Shown here piece by piece: positions 15,277 to 15,509 of a DNA stretch of 15,509 nucleotides. Below the pieces are notes generated by a model. It was not told where the DNA came from and made no database searches. It saw only the letters and a list, made by a program, of their open reading frames with translations. The position numbers were made by a program, and so were the translations under genes. The number at the start of each line of letters is the position of its first letter. Position 1 is the first letter of the stretch. The stretch is taken from contig CAJUIP010000054.1 in NCBI GenBank assembly GCA_910586315.1, forward strand, positions 1 to 15,509. Direction: 5' to 3'. This stretch comes from an uncultured Lachnospiraceae bacterium. GTDB taxonomy: Bacteria; Bacillota; Clostridia; Lachnospirales; Lachnospiraceae.

Positions 15277-15509
15277 TCATTGTTCAGGGTAAGTATGGTA
15301 AGAGAAAATTCTATATAACGAAGAATCTTTTGCTACCAGGCCTATGCACAAGTCAACAGCCCCATGGACAAGTCTACGCTCCGCTTCGGTCGGTGCTAAT
15401 CGTGTGTCACTGGCGCACAGCACTACCGCATAACCTTGGCTCATTTCTTCGTGCAAGTCGCCACCACCCGTAAAACGGGTGGCTCGGGACGCGGGCTCTA
15501 AGCCCGCCC
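15277..15509 (-). CDS. Partial open frame overlapping structured mobile-element end, edge-truncated
   Basis: The minus strand is open for 77 codons from the window edge to a TGA at 15279-15277. It reads AGLEPASRATRFTGGGDLHE, then EMSQGYAVVLCASDTRLAPT and further to a stop after YHTYPEQ. It passes straight through two perfect hairpins, so the frame may be a by-product of structured DNA rather than a true protein. An internal ATG at 15444 gives 55 residues without a clear ribosome site. I do not recognise a domain. Confidence 0.3.
   Translation of the reverse strand, partial: AGLEPASRATRFTGGGDLHEEMSQGYAVVLCASDTRLAPTEAERRLVHGAVDLCIGLVAKDSSLYRIFSYHTYPEQ
15391..15509. mobile_element. Probable IS200/IS605-type terminal region (hairpin-rich), continuing past right edge
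   Basis: Three nested or adjacent palindromes occur within about 120 bases. They are CGGTGCT with AGCACTACCG (15391-15428), CCACCCG-TAAAA-CGGGTGG (15464-15482) and GCGGGCT-CTA-AGCCCGC (15491-15507). Short GC-rich subterminal hairpins without terminal inverted repeats are characteristic of IS200/IS605 elements, and similar folds form the guide RNAs of their TnpB proteins. No transposase gene is visible inside the window, so the assignment and orientation remain open. The local base composition is distinctly more GC-rich than the surrounding DNA. Confidence 0.45.

Overview
The window looks like a low-to-mid GC Firmicutes genome, most likely a gut Lachnospiraceae/Clostridia member. This rests on strong AGGAGG-type ribosome sites, frequent GTG/TTG starts, two Rpn-family PD-(D/E)XK nucleases, and a set of small conserved proteins typical of clostridial integrative conjugative elements (ICEs). 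Nearly everything is on the minus strand. I read it as a decaying ICE carrying AT-rich cargo genes.

Layout, left to right. 1-873: the N-terminal 291 codons of an AT-rich, all-helical orphan gene that runs off the left edge. 1045-2172: rpn copy 1 with its promoter and a terminator-like hairpin. 2272-2368: four short palindromes in array. 2381-4244: three small ICE genes in one operon (two hypotheticals and a DUF3560 protein). 4432-5859: a beta-rich accessory gene broken by at least two 1-nt shifts. 5832-7363: a PcfB/DUF3801-like gene with a very long charged, disordered tail, broken near its middle. 7567-9008: an unrecognised gene on the plus strand, destroyed by start loss, one frameshift and two nonsense codons. 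9100-9465: a small hypothetical. 9639-10715: an intact AT-rich DUF3800 protein with promoter and terminator. 10810-11239: a small P-loop ATPase broken by one extra T, preceded by the tail of another gene. 11418-12413: rpn copy 2 with a near-consensus promoter and terminator. 12555-15242: an operon of a RecJ-like DHH exonuclease (frameshifted, DHH changed to DHY) and a translationally coupled hypothetical. 15277-15509: a highly structured end resembling an IS200/IS605 terminus.

RecJ, the DUF3801-like protein, DUF3560 and the small hypotheticals fit the DNA-processing and accessory part of a conjugative element. Five of its genes or gene remnants are broken, while both rpn genes, the DUF3800 gene and several small genes remain intact. 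This suggests the element no longer transfers while the cargo is still maintained.

The best lead is that both rpn genes carry a Shine-Dalgarno sequence followed by an in-frame ATG at the same place (MGGK / MGGR). Each could therefore make a separate C-terminal protein of 71 or 84 residues. This is the arrangement reported for E. coli rpn genes, where an internally started small protein blocks the full-length toxic nuclease. The second lead is the palindrome array at 2272-2368, in which one copy shows compensatory changes in both arms.
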